Source: Nostoc edaphicum CCNP1411
GTDB taxonomy: Bacteria > Cyanobacteriota > Cyanobacteriia > Cyanobacteriales > Nostocaceae
NCBI RefSeq assembly: GCF_014023275.1
Contig: NZ_CP054698.1
Span: 3,720,001-3,784,000 of the forward strand
DNA: 64,000 bases
Reading direction: 5' to 3'
A program made the position numbers and the translations under genes. How positions within the stretch are numbered: the stretch's first letter is position 1; every line of letters starts with the position of its first letter. The notes under the pieces were generated by a model. The model had not been told where the DNA came from. It saw only the letters and a list, made by a program, of their open reading frames with translations, and made no database searches. Below, piece by piece: positions 52,885-63,008 of this stretch.

Positions 52885-55800
52885 TTAGCGATTAACCATT
52901 ATCTCTGGTGTAACAGCGAAAGTCAAAACTGTTTCATCTACTCCTTTAAGTTCTAGCGGACTACCTTTAGTAATTTCTCCTTCCTGTAAATAATCTGCCA
53001 CGGCAGCAGAAACCAGGATTGTACCGGGAACAGCGGCAGCTTGTAATCTAGCAGCAATATTCACACTTGGGCCAATAGCAGTATAATCGGCACGTTCAGC
53101 GCTACCAAACATCCCCACAACAGCAGTACCTTGGTGGATACCGCACCGGAACTGGACGCTAGTAAGTTTGTGACCATCGAATACACCTTGGTCTTGCCAG
53201 CGTTGGTTCAATTCCGCGAGTGAACGATGCATTGCTCTGGCTGTATTAATAGCACGACGTACCTGTTCATTAGGGGTTAGTTCTTCCGGCGCTCCGTATA
53301 AAGCTAAGATAGCGTCTCCCATAAATTTATCTACAGTGCCGCCATTACTAAAGACAACCTTGGTCATGGCTTCTAAATATTCATTTAGCAACTCTGCTAC
53401 TCGCCGGGATCTGAGAGTATTTGCTAGCTGTGTAAAACCCACAATGTCACTAAACAAAACTGTAATTAAGCGTGGTTCTGGGCGCAAATCTAACGTTAAA
53501 TCCCCGGTTGCGGCTTTTTGCACCAAGACAGCTGGTAAAAAGCGTTTTAGTACCGATTCTGTTAGATAAGTATTTAACTCCACGATTCGTCGTTCATTTT
53601 CCTTCAACGCTAAAAGATTGCGAACTTCCGCCAATAGTTCCCGATCGTTGAATGGTTTTGCTAAATAAGCGTCCGCACCATGTTCTGTACCTTCAATGCG
53701 AGTTTCCTCATCTATTTTCGCTGTCAGCAGAATGATTGGTATTCCTTTTAACTTCGCCTCATTGCGAATCATCTGAATCATCTCAAGTCCGCTGACCAAG
53801 GGCATCATTAAGTCAGTCACAATCAAGCTGGGTATAATTTCCTTAGCTTTACTGTGCCCTTCATGACCGTTACGAGCCGTCTGTACATGATAGCCATTGC
53901 GGCGGAAAATCTCAGATACATAGGTTCGCAAATCCGGGTTGTCATCTACAACTAAAATTGAGTGCTGAGTCTTAAGTGCTGAGTCTTGAGTATCAATACT
54001 GGGGGCAAAGTTTTTTGTAATATCTTCAATATGGTCTGTTGTTGACTCTACTAGTTCTAAATCAGCCAATTCTACGCTAGCACGGCTCGTATTCAGTTCT
54101 GTTGACGTTTCTAGTACTTGCTGTGCGGGTAAATGAGCATTTCCAGTCACAAGCCATAAACTAAAGGTAGTGCCTTCACCGTAAACTGATTCCACGCTGA
54201 CTTGACCACCATGTAATTCTACTAATTCTTTAACTAAGGCTAAACCCAAACCGCTGCCTTCATAGGATCGGTTTGCGGAACCTTCAGCTTGGCGGAAGCG
54301 CTCAAATAGGTGGGGAATTTGTTCTTGAACAATGCCGATTCCAGTATCTTGTACTTGCAATATGCAACGATTACGTTCAGATTTTAGTCTGACACTGATT
54401 GTGCCACCTTCAGGAGTAAACTTCATGGCATTTGACAGAAGGTTATAAACCACCTTGTCAAATTTTTCCATGTCCAAGTACACCGTAGAACATTCATCTA
54501 ACTGTGTAGTGAGATGCAGTTTCTTTTTCTCACAGTAGGGACGAAAAGATTCCACAATTTGGCTGACAAATTCGACTAAATCGCAGGGATGGAAACTAGG
54601 TTGCATTCTTCCCGCATCCAGGCGTTGTAAATCGAGGAGTTGATTTACCAGCCGCAGCAGACGGCGAGAGTTACGCAGGGCGATCGCACTTTGAGAGTAA
54701 GATAATCCCTCACCAGCCGCCACCGCTGACTCTAAAGGCCCTTGAATCAAGGTGATGGGTGTGCGAAATTCATGGGAGATATTTTGGAAAAATTCGGTTT
54801 TTTGTTTATCTAATTCCAATAAGCGTTCAGCTTGTTGGCGAGTTTTTTGATATAAGTGTGATTGTTGCACAGCGATCGCGGCTTGCGCTGCTACTGCTTT
54901 CGCCAAATCGATATCAGATGGCAACCACTGACGTACTTTTTTACCTTCATGCAAAGTAATACTACCAATACATTTGCCATCAGCCAATAATGGCACGAAC
55001 ATGAGCGATCGCGCTGGCATTTTTAAAGGTAAATCAAAACCCCATACATCTGAGGGAGAATGGCTCACATTACCAATTACCACAGGTTCATGTGTCTGTA
55101 GCATTTGTTGGAGGATGGGATTCTCTTGTATGGATGCTTGAGAATAAGGTAATCTCTGGGTTGAAAGGTGATTATTGCTACTTGAATTCTTGTCTGAGAC
55201 TGGCGATGCCTGCGACGGGTTGTGCCTACGCAAATTTTCTGAATGTTGAAAACTGTCATACAAGCCTACACACTCAACAAACTCATCTTCTTCTGTCCAC
55301 AAAGACAGGACACAGCCATCGACTTGTAAAGCTTGTCCCAATTGCTGAGTGATCGCCGCAAAGATATCTTGGGGATCTAAACTAGAGCGAATCGCGCTAG
55401 TAATCGTATTAATTAGAGCTTCTCGCTTGGCAAGGGCACGTACTTGTTCGTAAGCATAAGCTTGAGACAAAGCTAAGGCTGCCTGATCCGCTACCATCAA
55501 CACTAACTGCACCTCATCATCGCCCCAGAAGCGAGGAACAGAACACTGGTGCAGTGCTAATACTGCCATTAGTTCTTGTTGGCAGATCAAGGGCACAACT
55601 AAACTAGAACAAATGTCAGCAGCAGCAAAAGCTTGCCCACGCTCACGCAGTTCGGGAGTATTACCGTGAATACGCTCATCATCGATCACATCATGAATCA
55701 CCTGGACTTCGCGGGTTTCCCACACTGTCTGAGCCAAAAGAGGCATAGGGGAAAGACTTACTGAAACTTCCCCTCTGCTCCCCTCTTCCTCTGCTCCCCC

Positions 55801-56433
55801 GTTCCCCTGCTCAAGAGCTTCTTCAGAAACAGCCTTCTGGTAAATGAATCCTTTATCCGCCAACTGCTCATCTTGGAAGGGACGCAACAGACAGACATCC
55901 ACCTCCAACATATGACCCACTGTATCTACAATTGCTTGCAAAATTTGTCTGTAGTCTAAAGCACTACGAATCGTATTTGTAACCGTATTCAGCAGCGATT
56001 CTTGACGGAGTGTGCGGGTAAGTTCGCGGGTTCTGGCTTTGAGAACATTGTGGGTATCCAAAGCTTGACGTACCACTCCTTTGAGTTCCTCAGCTTCCCA
56101 CGGTTTGGTGACATATTTGAATACCTTACCAGCGTTGATTGCTTCCACCAGGTCTTCGACATCGGTGTAGCCAGTTAAAATAATCCGGATAATATCTGGA
56201 TATTGAGTTGCTGTCAGGCTCAAAAATTCTGTACCGCTCATCATCGGCATCCGCTGATCGGAGATGATCACCGCGACCTCTCCCTCTTGAGCCAGCAGAT
56301 CGAGTGCCGCAGGGCCAGAGTTTGCCCTTAGCACCTTATAGTCGCGATAGAAAGTACGGTAAAGCAAGTCAAGGTTGTCTGGTTCATCATCGACAACCAA
56401 AATTTTAGGCTTACTGTTTGCTTGGGATTTCAT
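52885..56433 (-). CDS. cyaC: CyaC-type adenylate cyclase with two-component domains
   Basis: A 1182-residue multidomain signalling protein. An N-terminal receiver (ILVVDDEPDNLD, IISDQRMPMMSG) precedes two GAF domains (about 150-350 and 360-540), HisKA (NISHEFRTPITLIQ, His near 554), HATPase (NAMKFTPEGG, GSGLGLALV), a second receiver (ILVVDDNPDLRTY, VTDLMMPLVSG) and a class III cyclase (VLFSDIVGFTQL, VDKFMGDAILALYG, DYTAIGPSVNIAARL). This order matches CyaC of Anabaena and Spirulina, which makes cAMP. Two stretches of translated intergenic repeat are inserted at about 206-222 and 813-824. Confidence 0.88.
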   Translation of the reverse strand: MKSQANSKPKILVVDDEPDNLDLLYRTFYRDYKVLRANSGPAALDLLAQEGEVAVIISDQRMPMMSGTEFLSLTATQYPDIIRIILTGYTDVEDLVEAINAGKVFKYVTKPWEAEELKGVVRQALDTHNVLKARTRELTRTLRQESLLNTVTNTIRSALDYRQILQAIVDTVGHMLEVDVCLLRPFQDEQLADKGFIYQKAVSEEALEQGNGGAEEEGSRGEVSVSLSPMPLLAQTVWETREVQVIHDVIDDERIHGNTPELRERGQAFAAADICSSLVVPLICQQELMAVLALHQCSVPRFWGDDEVQLVLMVADQAALALSQAYAYEQVRALAKREALINTITSAIRSSLDPQDIFAAITQQLGQALQVDGCVLSLWTEEDEFVECVGLYDSFQHSENLRRHNPSQASPVSDKNSSSNNHLSTQRLPYSQASIQENPILQQMLQTHEPVVIGNVSHSPSDVWGFDLPLKMPARSLMFVPLLADGKCIGSITLHEGKKVRQWLPSDIDLAKAVAAQAAIAVQQSHLYQKTRQQAERLLELDKQKTEFFQNISHEFRTPITLIQGPLESAVAAGEGLSYSQSAIALRNSRRLLRLVNQLLDLQRLDAGRMQPSFHPCDLVEFVSQIVESFRPYCEKKKLHLTTQLDECSTVYLDMEKFDKVVYNLLSNAMKFTPEGGTISVRLKSERNRCILQVQDTGIGIVQEQIPHLFERFRQAEGSANRSYEGSGLGLALVKELVELHGGQVSVESVYGEGTTFSLWLVTGNAHLPAQQVLETSTELNTSRASVELADLELVESTTDHIEDITKNFAPSIDTQDSALKTQHSILVVDDNPDLRTYVSEIFRRNGYHVQTARNGHEGHSKAKEIIPSLIVTDLMMPLVSGLEMIQMIRNEAKLKGIPIILLTAKIDEETRIEGTEHGADAYLAKPFNDRELLAEVRNLLALKENERRIVELNTYLTESVLKRFLPAVLVQKAATGDLTLDLRPEPRLITVLFSDIVGFTQLANTLRSRRVAELLNEYLEAMTKVVFSNGGTVDKFMGDAILALYGAPEELTPNEQVRRAINTARAMHRSLAELNQRWQDQGVFDGHKLTSVQFRCGIHQGTAVVGMFGSAERADYTAIGPSVNIAARLQAAAVPGTILVSAAVADYLQEGEITKGSPLELKGVDETVLTFAVTPEIMVNR
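53955..53995 (-). repeat. Short GACTCAGCACT repeat inside the cyaC gene
   Basis: TGAGTGCTGAGTCTTAAGTG and TGCTGAGTCTTGAGTATC (plus strand) repeat a roughly 16-bp unit. It translates to TQDSALKTQHS, immediately before the second receiver, and looks like an intergenic repeat carried in frame. Confidence 0.55.
55765..55815 (-). repeat. C-rich repeat inside the cyaC gene
   Basis: CTTCCCCTCTGCTCCCCTCT and CTCCCCCGTTCCCCTGCTC repeat units code for a Gly/Glu-rich run (EQGNGGAEEEGSRGE) in the first GAF domain. They resemble the CTCCCCTGCTCC units seen between genes and keep the frame. Confidence 0.6.
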
Positions 56434-57441
56434 GCACCGCTTTCCTGCTGCAACGGCAGTCGGATAAAGAATAATCTGATCAGGTAAGGATTTTTCTGAG
56501 TCAGGTAATAGCAGAGCATTTCGACCAATAAAGCTGCTTGGCTACATGACTGCTGAGTGTAGGAGCGTTTACTCACAGGAATTCGTCTCAATGGCTTGTG
56601 CCGATTACCGTTTGCTTTGGTGCAGTGTAATTGCTTTCATAGTCTGTTTTAGTGTTACAGAGTCGATGCTTGCTTGCCAAATCTTCCTTCACCTCCTGTG
56701 AGCAATGTCTGATACTACATACAGCGCTCATAGCTAGCTGAAAAATCCAGATGAAGCTGCATATTAAGTTTTCCCTCTGCGGCAGTTGTACTAACATTTG
56801 CAGGTAAATTTTATTTATGGTAGTCATGGTAGAGCCAACAAAATTAAAACAATAATATTTAAAGCCAAAGTATACTATTAGACAAATACCTCTTTCTAAT
56901 TTAGCAATCAGAACTATCATTAAGACAAGTGGTAGTCGTTGAGGAGTCAGAGATTAGGGATGAGGGAGCCTTGTAGATTCTTGTCCCACTAGCTGTACAG
57001 CCTATCCCTATGACTCAGTAGAAAAGTAGTCTCGATGTAGCGGCAACTGCAAAAACAGGTTCAGTACTGCAAACAAGGGTGGTTTGAAACCAGAGTTTCC
57101 TTATGGTGTACTTACTTAACAATTTTGTAGATGCTGCCTACGGACAAGTTATGCTATGTCTCTGCCCACTCAACCAAAGCTATACCACTTTACAGATGTA
57201 ACAATCTGATCTCCTCTCTAGCTGAAACAGGGGATGCACCTGAACTTACCAAACTTAAGATTATGGATTTATAAAACCGTAACTCCTAAGACTCTTTCAA
57301 AAATACAGGTTATAAAACCCCAAACTAAAGTGTAAAACTTTGTTTGATCCACAAGCAAAAACGAATTAGCAATATCCAGTCAGCTTAATCTCCTGGGCAG
57401 CTATTAAGTTTTCATTTAGTTAAAATGGTTTTTTAGGATAT
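56434..57441. other. Long intergenic region, no gene supported
   Basis: A 1-kb gap between divergent cyaC and the acetyltransferase gene. A 110-codon frame on the minus strand (56588-56920) has poor composition and no ribosome-binding site, so I reject it. GGTTTGAAACC near 57088 is a small palindrome. The region should include the promoters of both genes and may hold a small RNA, but I cannot show one. Confidence 0.45.
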
Positions 57442-58080
57442 TTGAGAAATTTTTCGTTGAATAAAATCAATACTAAACTAGCCTTGAAATATCGGTTTTT
57501 TCATCCATACCACCAATTGCCAATCGATCCAGCTTCCTGCCAATTCCAAATTCGTGCGGCTACACCTGCTGATTTGATTGGTGTTGCCCAAATTATTACT
57601 GAAAGCTTTCACTCCCACAACGGTATATGGGGATGGGCTTTTCCATTGCTACGTCTGGGTATTTACGAAGACTTAAGGCATCGGATGGCATCACCTGCGC
57701 CCCGTCATATTTGTTTAGTAGCTTTTGAAGCTACTAGTGGTGAAGTTAATAACTTAGTGGGAAGTGTGGAATTGGGTGTACGCTACAGTGATTCCTGGAA
57801 CCAGGTTGGCGTAGGTTTTCCTTACTTATCTAATTTAGCGGTTCACCCAAAATACCGTAGACATGGTGTGGCTTCAGGATTACTTACTAGCTGTGAAAAA
57901 GTCTCTCGTGAGTGGGGATTTCAAGACTTATATCTCCATGTTTTAGAAAATAACCATCAAGCAAGACAGCTTTATTTCAAGCTGGGATACCGGGTGCATA
58001 AAGTTGAATCTAATTGGAATACATTTTTTCTCAGACGCTCAAGCCAGATGTTATTGCATAAGCACCTGAGTGCTGACTAG
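57442..58080 (+). CDS. GNAT family N-acetyltransferase
   Basis: A 212-residue acetyltransferase. The N-terminal part (FQIRAATPADLIGVAQIITESF) begins the GNAT fold. The acetyl-CoA motif is LAVHPKYRRHGVASGLLTSC (residues about 132-151), and the C-terminal motif is NNHQARQLYFKLGYRVHKVE. The substrate could be an amine or protein N-terminus and is unknown. TTG at 57442 or 57457 is possible; no ATG lies before the fold. Confidence 0.8.
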   Translation: MRNFSLNKINTKLALKYRFFHPYHQLPIDPASCQFQIRAATPADLIGVAQIITESFHSHNGIWGWAFPLLRLGIYEDLRHRMASPAPRHICLVAFEATSGEVNNLVGSVELGVRYSDSWNQVGVGFPYLSNLAVHPKYRRHGVASGLLTSCEKVSREWGFQDLYLHVLENNHQARQLYFKLGYRVHKVESNWNTFFLRRSSQMLLHKHLSAD

Positions 58081-58688
58081 ATTATCTGAATCGGATTTTA
58101 GCAATTGTCAAGTTTTGTATTGCGACTAATTTGGTAATTAAACACAGACGAATCTAATTAAAAATCTAGTCAATATTTAGTGAAGTATCCAGATAACAGC
58201 TAAAATCGATTAATTGACGAAGCGAGTAAATAGCTTTTGATAATTCTTTTTAGGAATAATATTTGATTTATACTTTCTTTTTACGAAAAATCTTCTCGGT
58301 CATCTTAACAAAGTATCTTTTTAGTAAAAAAAATTAATATTTTCAAAGTATTATATTTTGCATTTTTGGATTTATCATTAACAAATATTTTAAAGTATTA
58401 GATATATATAAATAAATGCATTATAATAGCAGCATATGCGAAATTAATTTTAACAAAATCATCACTTCCTCATAATAACTTTGTAATTAAGATATTCATC
58501 TTTATAAAAACTTTAATAAAACACTCTAATAGTTTACAGACAAATCTAGTTATATCTCATAAAATATAATCACTCAATTACTGAAACAACACCTATCTAT
58601 TGCTATTTTAGATAAATTGGCCAGAAAGGTCTTGATAATAAAAGAATTCAAAAACCTGATTTGATATAACAACTAATTTTGTTTTGAA
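58081..58688. other. AT-rich intergenic region, no gene seen
   Basis: This 600-bp gap is very AT-rich, with runs of A and T and no coding frame of credible length. It may be a long regulatory region for the gene that follows. No repeat with the element families listed here is present. Confidence 0.45.
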
Positions 58689-59282
58689 GTGCATACTACT
58701 ACCACATTCGTTGAAAGTTTAAAAAACATGGATAGCGAACAGCATCGACGCTATCAGACCTCTATGGTATCAACTTATTACCCTGAAACTAGTTTCCTTG
58801 ACTCTCTTGTCATGTCAGACGGAACTGAGCAATCGCAAAGTTTGGATATCCTGACACGTTTGCACAGTGGAGAAGTCTTCATCGTCAATAGTCGTAGACG
58901 AAATGGATTAATACTCTTTAAGCGCTACCATGCAGAGTTTGCTGGGCCTGGGGCTGCTGTGGGTGGGGATTATGATTGTGATTGCCAAAGGGCACTGCCT
59001 ATAGGTAATCTGTCTTTATTAACTCCCGAATCTAATGAGGATCGCCAGAAGGCTTACTTGATTAGACGACAGTGGATTCGATTGATTAAACAAATTACAG
59101 AAAACCCAGTGCCTGGGCAGCGAGTCCAAAAAATTCTTGATCAATTTGAACAATACTTCCCACCAGAAATCGTGCATCTTCTACCGGATGTTGCATTTGC
59201 TCTTTTAGTGGGTGTGCTGCCACAAACAGTGGGAATAGTACGCCGTTTGGGTAGTGAGATGGACAGCAGATTTAATTACTGA
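58689..59282 (+). CDS. Conserved hypothetical protein
   Basis: A 197-residue protein I do not recognise. It has no signal peptide or membrane helix. Segments with possible structure are SLDILTRLHSGEVFIVNSRRR, LILFKRYHAEFAGPGAAVGG, a Cys pair (DYDCDCQRA) and a helical C-terminal half (IRRQWIRLIKQI, VQKILDQFEQYFPPEIVHLL, FALLVGVLPQTVGIVRRLG). GTG at 58689 or ATG at 58728 could start it. It ends 8 bp before the convergent hisC stop. Confidence 0.55.
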   Translation: MHTTTTFVESLKNMDSEQHRRYQTSMVSTYYPETSFLDSLVMSDGTEQSQSLDILTRLHSGEVFIVNSRRRNGLILFKRYHAEFAGPGAAVGGDYDCDCQRALPIGNLSLLTPESNEDRQKAYLIRRQWIRLIKQITENPVPGQRVQKILDQFEQYFPPEIVHLLPDVAFALLVGVLPQTVGIVRRLGSEMDSRFNY

Positions 59283-59290
59283 ACTAATTG

Positions 59291-60439
59291 CTAAGATTCC
59301 AAATTTGCCAAAGCAGCTTGTACTCGATTTACGGTGCGGGTGTTTTCTTCTATTGTCCCGACAGTAATTCGTAATCCTCCGCTAATGTGTCGCACAAGAG
59401 TGCCGAGTGTCCTAAGTTTTTGGTGGAAAGTTTTTAAAGCAGTATCTTGCGGATGAGAGCCATTTGGTTGAAGACGCAGGTAAATAAAGTTGGCAGCACT
59501 TGGAGTAATTTGTAGTTCTGGTTGTTGGGATAAAATTTCGATTAGTTTGGCTCGTTCACTCAGAGTTTGGGAAATTGATTCAAGTAAGAGTGTGCGGTTT
59601 TGTAAAGCAACTAATGCTGCTGCGATGGAAAAGCTGGGGAGATTGTAGGGTAAGCGAACTTTTTCTAAGATGGCGATCGCTTCGGGATGAGCGACGCAAT
59701 AACCGACACGGAGAGATGCTAATCGGAAGGCTTTAGAAAAAGTACGTAATATAATCCAATTAGGGTGTTGAGTTAATTCATGTACTAGAGTATTTTTACT
59801 GAATTCAAAATAAGCTTCATCAATTACTACCAAAATATGTTGTGGTAAACTTTTTAGCCATGCCAACTCTGCCGCAGTTAAGCTATTGGCAGTCGGTGAA
59901 TTGGGATGCACTACGAAAACTACGCGAATGGGAGGATTTTGAGTTTGTTCGATGGCGGACTGTGCGGCGCTGATGTCAATTTCAAAATTGGTTTCATTTC
60001 TACCCACTGCCACTACAGGAATGCCCAAAGTTTGTGCCAAAATCCCGTACATAGAGAAAGTGGGATTAGCAACGAGAATTGAACCTTCTCCTCCTAGACA
60101 GGTGGCGATTAATAAAGAGCGGATTAGTTCATCTGAACCATTACCAACAGAAATATTGGCAGCAGTAAACAAAGATGGTGAAAGGGCGGCTGACTCGTTG
60201 ACATACTCGGCGATCGCATCCTTAAGTGTTTCATGTCCACCATCGGGATAACGATTTGTTTCAATTACTTGCTGATACGTCCAGGCTAGCTTCTCTTTTA
60301 GCTCAGGTGGTAAATCATAGGGGCTTTCATTTGTATCCAGCCGATCGAACTGTGTGGGGACAGATGCGGCTGTATCGCTGCTGGGGTGGGGTTTGTACGC
60401 ACTAAATTGTGCTAAATCTGACCGGATGAAGGGAAGCAT
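59291..60439 (-). CDS. hisC: Histidinol-phosphate aminotransferase
   Basis: A 382-residue PLP enzyme that converts imidazole acetol phosphate to histidinol phosphate. [16 protein letters not shown] is the N-terminal signature, [10 protein letters not shown] contains the PLP-binding Asp, and [15 protein letters not shown] holds the Schiff-base Lys and the phosphate-contact Arg. [12 protein letters not shown] near the C-terminus provides the carboxylate-binding Arg. hisG is elsewhere in the window (24697). The gene stands alone, with STRR units upstream. Confidence 0.9.
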   Translation of the reverse strand: MLPFIRSDLAQFSAYKPHPSSDTAASVPTQFDRLDTNESPYDLPPELKEKLAWTYQQVIETNRYPDGGHETLKDAIAEYVNESAALSPSLFTAANISVGNGSDELIRSLLIATCLGGEGSILVANPTFSMYGILAQTLGIPVVAVGRNETNFEIDISAAQSAIEQTQNPPIRVVFVVHPNSPTANSLTAAELAWLKSLPQHILVVIDEAYFEFSKNTLVHELTQHPNWIILRTFSKAFRLASLRVGYCVAHPEAIAILEKVRLPYNLPSFSIAAALVALQNRTLLLESISQTLSERAKLIEILSQQPELQITPSAANFIYLRLQPNGSHPQDTALKTFHQKLRTLGTLVRHISGGLRITVGTIEENTRTVNRVQAALANLES

Positions 60440-60442
60440 AGT

Positions 60443-60490
60443 TTTAGTTATTAGTCATTGGTCATTAGTCATTAGTCATTAGTCATTGGT
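60443..60490. repeat. TAGTCATT tandem repeat upstream of hisC
   Basis: TTAGTCATTGGTCATTAGTC and similar units lie just before the hisC start. They match units at 50057-50090 and 1608-1640 and belong to the TTGGTCA STRR family. Confidence 0.7.
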
Positions 60491-60552
60491 AACTAACAAA
60501 GGACAAATTACTAAGGACATTTAGTTATATAAGAGTTTAATATTTTACAGCC

Positions 60553-61194
60553 TCAAGGTAATTGGCAAAAGAGTCGAATTGCCTGCCAAATTTCTTCCAT
60601 AACATTACCTAAAGCGTGGTCACTGTCGAGTTCGACTAACTCCACCCAAGGACGTGAACGCGCAAAGTCACGACTGGCTTCGATGGGGATAACTTCATCC
60701 TTTTTTCCATGCAAAATTAGGGTGGGGATAGGACGTTGCAAAAGCTTTTCTTGGTATTGGGCGGCATCTGTCACGAAATTGTAGCTTAAAGGAATTGATC
60801 GCCCTTCCCCATAGTGGTAGACCATGATATGTTTTTCTTGCTGCCAACGCTGTACTTCTTCATTTCCTAGCTTGGGCAACCAATGAGATAAAAACCCAAA
60901 AGCTGGTGCTAGCAGTACAAGACGCTGTACTTGTAAATATTGCTGACCCAAGTGGGCAGCGGTCAAACCGCCCAAACTTGAGCCAATCAGCGTTACTGGC
61001 GTAGAATCATCACTGAATCCTGCCGCAACTTGAGTGATCTGACGAGTGATGGTCAACTGGGAAAAATCGCCGACATTCAAATCGGGAATTTTCAGCTTTG
61101 TTTTAATTTGGGAAAAGCGATCGCTTATATCCCGTGCTTTGGCAGAATTAGGGCTGGAAGCAAAGCCGTGCAAGTAGATATACTGAGTAAACAT
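60553..61194 (-). CDS. YqiA/YcfP-like alpha/beta hydrolase
   Basis: A 213-residue esterase-like protein. The nucleophile elbow is LIGSSLGGLTAAHLG (Ser). The catalytic Asp should be in LILHGKKDEVIPIEAS and the His in LDSDHALGN. It begins with MFTQYIYLHGFASSPNSAKA, a start common in this family. An upstream ATG at 61227 would add eleven residues that translate partly from a TGACTAA repeat, so I prefer the internal start. It probably hydrolyses a small ester, substrate unknown. Confidence 0.8.
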   Translation of the reverse strand: MFTQYIYLHGFASSPNSAKARDISDRFSQIKTKLKIPDLNVGDFSQLTITRQITQVAAGFSDDSTPVTLIGSSLGGLTAAHLGQQYLQVQRLVLLAPAFGFLSHWLPKLGNEEVQRWQQEKHIMVYHYGEGRSIPLSYNFVTDAAQYQEKLLQRPIPTLILHGKKDEVIPIEASRDFARSRPWVELVELDSDHALGNVMEEIWQAIRLFCQLP

Positions 61195-61291
61195 CCAAGT
61201 TTTACCGTTAGGGTCATCCTTAGTCATTTGTCATTGGTCATTAGTTTTAGCTTAAACAGTAAGAGACAAAAGACAAAGGACAATGACCTAG

Positions 61292-62668
61292 TTAACGCAT
61301 TGTGACAAATTCCTCTGCGGCTGAGGGATGAATACCCACAGTAGCGTCAAAGTCTTTTTTGGTTGCGCCCATTTTCACAGCGATCGCCATACCTTGAATA
61401 ATCTCGGCTGCATTTTCACCTACCATGTGAGCGCCCAGCACTTTATCAGTCTTGCTATCAACCACTAACTTCATCATTATCTTCTCTTGCTTACCAGTCA
61501 AACTGTGGTACATGGGCCGGAAGCGAGTGCGATAAATTGTAACAGCATCACCAAGTTTCTCGCGGGCTTCGGCTTCTGTCCAGCCGACGGTCGCGGATTC
61601 TGGATTAGAAAATATGGCTGTGGGAACAGTTTCGTGAGAAAATTCACGGCGGTTATTCCCAAATTCACTATCGGCAAAAGCGCGACCTTCGCCAATGGCC
61701 ACGGGAGTTAAACTGATTCGGTCAGTGACATCGCCAACAGCGAAAATATTTGGTTGACTAGTTTGACTATATTCATTGACTGCGATCGCATTTGTAGTGT
61801 CATATCCAGGGCCTTCGATAGAACTAGGGACAACATCAACCCCAGCATTTTCTAAACCTAGTCCATCTACATTGGGAGTTCGACCTGTCGCAACTAAAAA
61901 TACGTCGGCAATTATTGGTTCTTGATCGTCTCCTGATAAAGTCAGTTTCAAACCTTCTGGCACACGTTCAATTGCTTTCACCACATTATTCTTAATCAAC
62001 CGAATTCCGTGATTCGTCATTCCCTCTTCAATTTCTGTACGGACATCCTCATCAAAACCCTTCAAAATCTTTTCACCTCTGGTAATTTGTGTTACCTCAG
62101 AACCCAAACCGCGCATAATACAAGCAAATTCTGTGCCAATATAACCAGCGCCAATAATGACGATGTGTTTTGGTTGTTCTTTTAAATGAAAGATTTCGTT
62201 GGAGGTAATGCTATATTCCACTCCTGGTAAATCTGGCTTGACAGGACGCCCACCAACAGCAATTAAAATTTTGTCTGCTGTAACTTTTCGTCCATCAACT
62301 TCTACCGTGTGGGGGTCTACCAATGTGGCGCGACCTGAAATTAGTTCCACTCCGGCTTTTTCTAAAAAGCTTATATGTAGTTGCGACAGTCGCCGAACTT
62401 CATTATCTATAGATGTAATGAAATATTCCCAGTTAAACTCAGCATTACCCACTTTCCAGCCATAGCCTGAAGCGTCACTGAACAATGCAGGAAAGTGAGA
62501 GCCATAGACCATAAGTTTTTTGGGAACACAACCGCGAATCACACAAGTGCCACCAACTAAATCATATTCAGCGATCGCCACTTTTGCGCCATAACTAGCC
62601 GCTCTTTTGGAAGCCGCCAAACCTCCAGAACCCGCACCAATCACAAACAGGTCGTAATCAAAAGTCAT
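61292..62668 (-). CDS. gor: Glutathione-disulfide reductase
   Basis: A 458-residue flavoprotein that restores reduced glutathione with NADPH. It has an FAD-binding start (LFVIGAGSGGLAASKRA), the redox-active cysteines in GGTCVIRGCVPKKLM, an NADPH-binding motif (VIIGAGYIGTEFA), a second FAD contact (ATGRTPNVDG, NIFAVGDVTD) and the catalytic His-Glu in GIHPSAAEEFVT. Length and motifs are normal. ArsJ/ACR3-based defence uses thiols, but no direct link to this gene is shown. Confidence 0.93.
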   Translation of the reverse strand: MTFDYDLFVIGAGSGGLAASKRAASYGAKVAIAEYDLVGGTCVIRGCVPKKLMVYGSHFPALFSDASGYGWKVGNAEFNWEYFITSIDNEVRRLSQLHISFLEKAGVELISGRATLVDPHTVEVDGRKVTADKILIAVGGRPVKPDLPGVEYSITSNEIFHLKEQPKHIVIIGAGYIGTEFACIMRGLGSEVTQITRGEKILKGFDEDVRTEIEEGMTNHGIRLIKNNVVKAIERVPEGLKLTLSGDDQEPIIADVFLVATGRTPNVDGLGLENAGVDVVPSSIEGPGYDTTNAIAVNEYSQTSQPNIFAVGDVTDRISLTPVAIGEGRAFADSEFGNNRREFSHETVPTAIFSNPESATVGWTEAEAREKLGDAVTIYRTRFRPMYHSLTGKQEKIMMKLVVDSKTDKVLGAHMVGENAAEIIQGMAIAVKMGATKKDFDATVGIHPSAAEEFVTMR

Positions 62669-63008
62669 AAATTTATGTTCTCTTTAGCAACAAATCAGTT
62701 CCTGGGAACTTACACACAGAATGTGATTGAACTATATAAGGATATCTGGTGAACCCTGTATAAGTCCTGTCCTTGATTTAATCTAGCGTTAGCAGATGTT
62801 ATCTCGTCGTAGGGAATATCACTTTTTGCTGTGATTGCTGTAGAGGGAGTAACTACAATTGTTTGTTATGGTTATGCCTCTGGTGTGGGGTATAAGTCTT
62901 AGCTGCTGCGTTGTAACAGCTAAGTTCCATCAGGATTTACACAATATTAATAAAACAAACCGTGTTCGGTGTTTGCAGAGCATCTATCTTGTACCCCCAT
63001 TAGTATTT
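62669..63008. other. Intergenic region, no gene seen
   Basis: The gap upstream of glutathione reductase contains no credible frame. A weak TATAAG-type box near 62734 could belong to the gor promoter. The sequence to the right holds only the end of the repeat protein. Confidence 0.4.

Noticed and set aside
56588-56920. 110-codon minus-strand frame upstream of cyaC
   Set aside because: No ribosome-binding site, odd composition and no recognisable domain; likely chance.
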